Source of the DNA: CAXBGS01 sp963975425
GTDB lineage: Bacteria; Planctomycetota; Planctomycetia; Pirellulales; Pirellulaceae
NCBI GenBank assembly: GCA_963975425.1
Contig: CAXBGS010000001.1
Span: 1 to 64,000 of the forward strand
Reading direction: 5' to 3'
Length of the DNA stretch: 64,000 bases
Shown: in pieces, positions 62,092 to 64,000 of the stretch
Position numbering within the stretch: position 1 is the first letter of the stretch
Layout: each line of letters begins with the position of its first letter
Notes under the pieces: generated by a model
Told to the model about the DNA's origin: nothing
The model's input: the letters and a program-made list of their open reading frames with translations, nothing else
Databases searched by the model: none
Position numbers and translations under genes: made by a program

Positions 62092-64000
62092 ATGCCGTTA
62101 AGAGTTCTACCACTGATTCTTGCCTTCCTGGTGTCCTGCCTCGTGACGGGATTCGCCACATCGGCTGCCGACAAGCGTCCGGACAAGCCAAACGTGGTGT
62201 TGATTCTTACCGATGACCTCGGCTGGCAAGATGTGAAGTGCTATGACATTGACAAGCCGTCACCGATGGAAACGCCCAACATCGATGCCTTTGCGAAAAA
62301 GGGAGTGATGTTCTGGCAGGGTTATTCGCCGGCGCCCACCTGCGCGCCGTCTCGCTGTGCAATCCTGAGTGGCAATCATCCGGCCCGCGCCCAAAAGACT
62401 CACGTCGTGGGTGGTGCGCCGCCTGCACCGATCAGCCACAACAGTCGCATGATGGATCCGTGGTACAGCGGCCGGATGCCAGAGAACGAACTGACATTGG
62501 CAAAGGCATTGCAACAAAACGGGTACACCACCGGACATTGCGGCAAGTGGCATATCGCGATCGATCACAACGCGTTTCCGCAGCCATTGGATGTGGGATT
62601 CGACTTCACACGATCCAACCGCGGTTCACGGTCGTCGATGAAAGACCGGTTAACGGGTTTCGCAACGACATCGGACAACGATCCCTATCGTTTGGATGAA
62701 AACGGATATCCTTTTCACCAAACGAACGAAGACGCCTTGACGTTCCTGCGGGAGCATCAGGACGAACCGTTCTTTCTGTATTACGCAACTTGGCTCGTTC
62801 ACGCTCCCATCCATACGCGATCGCAAGAGCGATTGCTGAAATACGCGAAACGACTGGGCATTGACCCGGCCAACACTCCGACGAAAGAAACGCCTGGGCA
62901 ATTAAATCCGTTCTACTGTGCAATGGTCGAAGAACTAGATCATTACATCGGAGTCGTCTTTGATTACCTGGACAAAACCGCTGACCCGCGTTGGCCTGGC
63001 CATCGACTGAGCGAGAACACCTACGTGATTTTCACGTCGGACAATGGCGGCATGGAGGGCGGTTCGACAGAACGCTATACCGACAACGAACCATTGGCAC
63101 GAGGAAAAATATCGGCCATGGAAGGTGGAACACGCGTCCCCTTGCTGATCGCCGGACCAGGGATTCCGGCCGGAGTTCAAACCGATGTGGTGGCCAACGG
63201 TCTGGATTTCTATCCCACCATTCTTTCGATGACTGGCACGCCGCGACCGGCGGATAAAAACCTAGACGGTTGTGACCTCATGCCGTTGCTGACCGGTGAC
63301 CCCACGGATTCTCAACTTGCCAAACAAGCCGACGACTCGGTTCGCGACACCATGGTCTGGCATTTCCCGCACGGCAGTGCTTTGGAAAGCACAATCCGCA
63401 TTGGCGACTACAAACTGGTCCGCAACTACGATCACATCGCCAACGCGGGCACGGCTCCTTTGGAATTATTTCAGCTATACGATTCGTCCGGTGGCCACAC
63501 ACGCCGGGTTGATCTCGAGGAAGCGAAAAATCTGGCTGATCAAATGCCTGAACTGACCGCCGAGATGAATTCAAAGCTGACCACAGCGTTAACAGAAATG
63601 GATGCGAGTTATCCTTATTACAATCCGGCCAGTCGCGATCCGCTGCCGAACCAAGAAAAGGTATGCACCATCCTGTCGCACGTTGTGCAGGGGAAACGGG
63701 TCATGTTTACGTTTCAAGAAAACGGTACCCGCGTGATCCGTGCAGATCTGATCTACACGCTCAACGGCGGCCAGCGGTACGAAGAATGGTTCCGCACGCC
63801 TGCCACGTTAGTGAATGACCACGAAGTCACTGCGGAAATCCCCAACGGAACGACTCACTATTACCTCAACCTCATTGATGAAAATCAGTTTCTGCGTAGC
63901 TATCCGGAAGTCACGGGCAAAAAGAAAAAATCTTTTGCCGATACGGCGATCAGCACTAAAAACGTAGCTGCCACCGCACCGAAGCAATCCGCAACCAAGC
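62092..64000 (+). CDS. Secreted sulfatase, incomplete at window end
   Basis: Open for 636 codons from ATG 62092 to the window edge without a stop. Signal peptide (to about residue 26, TSAAD). The formylglycine motif is CAPSRCAILSG, with Cys84 to be modified; first metal strand VVLILTDDLGW; later IFTSDNGGMEG and a KWHI motif (GHCGKWHIAIDH). The catalytic part ends near residue 500 and is followed by a beta-rich C-terminal region (NGTRVIRADLIYTLNGG) that looks like a substrate-binding or lectin-like domain and ends in a Thr/Ala/Lys-rich stretch. Probably polysaccharide-desulfating. It is divergent from the ECF operon. Confidence 0.9.
   Translation, partial: MPLRVLPLILAFLVSCLVTGFATSAADKRPDKPNVVLILTDDLGWQDVKCYDIDKPSPMETPNIDAFAKKGVMFWQGYSPAPTCAPSRCAILSGNHPARAQKTHVVGGAPPAPISHNSRMMDPWYSGRMPENELTLAKALQQNGYTTGHCGKWHIAIDHNAFPQPLDVGFDFTRSNRGSRSSMKDRLTGFATTSDNDPYRLDENGYPFHQTNEDALTFLREHQDEPFFLYYATWLVHAPIHTRSQERLLKYAKRLGIDPANTPTKETPGQLNPFYCAMVEELDHYIGVVFDYLDKTADPRWPGHRLSENTYVIFTSDNGGMEGGSTERYTDNEPLARGKISAMEGGTRVPLLIAGPGIPAGVQTDVVANGLDFYPTILSMTGTPRPADKNLDGCDLMPLLTGDPTDSQLAKQADDSVRDTMVWHFPHGSALESTIRIGDYKLVRNYDHIANAGTAPLELFQLYDSSGGHTRRVDLEEAKNLADQMPELTAEMNSKLTTALTEMDASYPYYNPASRDPLPNQEKVCTILSHVVQGKRVMFTFQENGTRVIRADLIYTLNGGQRYEEWFRTPATLVNDHEVTAEIPNGTTHYYLNLIDENQFLRSYPEVTGKKKKSFADTAISTKNVAATAPKQSATK

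Overview
The window reads as the chromosome of a marine-type planctomycete (phylum Planctomycetota, probably Pirellulaceae / Rhodopirellula-like). The evidence is a PEP-CTERM protein, a secreted protein with the LEPR-XLL-like N-terminal motif followed by dockerin-type EF-hands, several sulfatases, EF-hand and YHYH secreted proteins, PQQ-propeller and Tat-exported TIM-barrel proteins, and a bacterial microcompartment (BMC) locus of the Planctomycetes-Verrucomicrobia type. Genes lie on both strands in short operons, with many unassigned gaps of 300-900 bases. One tRNA (Leu, CAA) is present. No insertion sequence, CRISPR array or phage module was seen.

Layout. 1-1.1 kb: a three-hairpin repeat and a PEP-CTERM gene. 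1.4-8.2 kb: a probable beta-1,3-glucan (laminarin) operon with a GPH-type sugar symporter, a 1173-aa inverting-phosphorylase-like enzyme (GH94/149/161 type) and a secreted GH16 glucanase. A sigma-70-like promoter has a perfect 14-bp LacI-type operator at its start site, and an identical operator lies 348 bp upstream. 8.6-13.2 kb: a giant acidic FHA/coiled-coil membrane protein. 14-19 kb: housekeeping and stress genes (DksA/TraR-type zinc finger, HtrA protease, MATE and rhomboid overlapping pair, IscA/ErpA). 19.2-28.9 kb: an SDR gene divergent from a DeoR regulator that heads the BMC operon. That operon holds a PduL-type phosphotransacylase, two BMC-H, acetate kinase, three BMC-P, a CoA-acylating aldehyde dehydrogenase, a cargo protein of unknown function, a class II aldolase and a lactate/malate-type dehydrogenase.

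29-37.7 kb: NAD synthetase, a Tat-exported hydroxypyruvate-isomerase-like protein, a DUF2461 protein, a membrane sulfatase-fold enzyme, a secreted HExxH peptidase, a 32-aa very basic protein and a FabZ-like dehydratase. 38-43.2 kb: a secreted trypsin-like protease with a PTDPxT repeat tail, then a Na+-pumping decarboxylase operon (gamma, beta, alpha-biotin). 43.2-50.9 kb: GntP permease, PQQ-propeller protein, Cys-cluster protein, glycosyltransferase, tRNA-Leu, NCS1-type permease. 51-53.3 kb: a vanadium-haloperoxidase-like protein with dockerin. 53.8-61.4 kb: an operon transcribed leftward from an ECF sigma factor and its membrane anti-sigma-like partner into an EF-hand metallophosphatase, a sulfatase, a small secreted protein and a YHYH/EF-hand protein. 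62.1 kb to the edge: a second secreted sulfatase, cut by the window end.

How they work together. The BMC genes fit the known pathway in which L-fuculose/L-rhamnulose 1-phosphate is cleaved to lactaldehyde inside a protein shell. Lactaldehyde is then oxidised to an acyl-CoA, converted to an acyl-phosphate and used to make ATP. Four proteins (PduL, aldehyde dehydrogenase, unknown protein, aldolase) carry recognisable amphipathic encapsulation helices. Kinases and isomerases for fucose/rhamnose are not in the window. Together with the glucan operon, the sulfatases and the phosphatase, this suggests a specialist on algal sulfated and storage polysaccharides. The least explained parts are the unknown BMC cargo protein, the ECF-headed secreted-hydrolase operon and the FHA giant.
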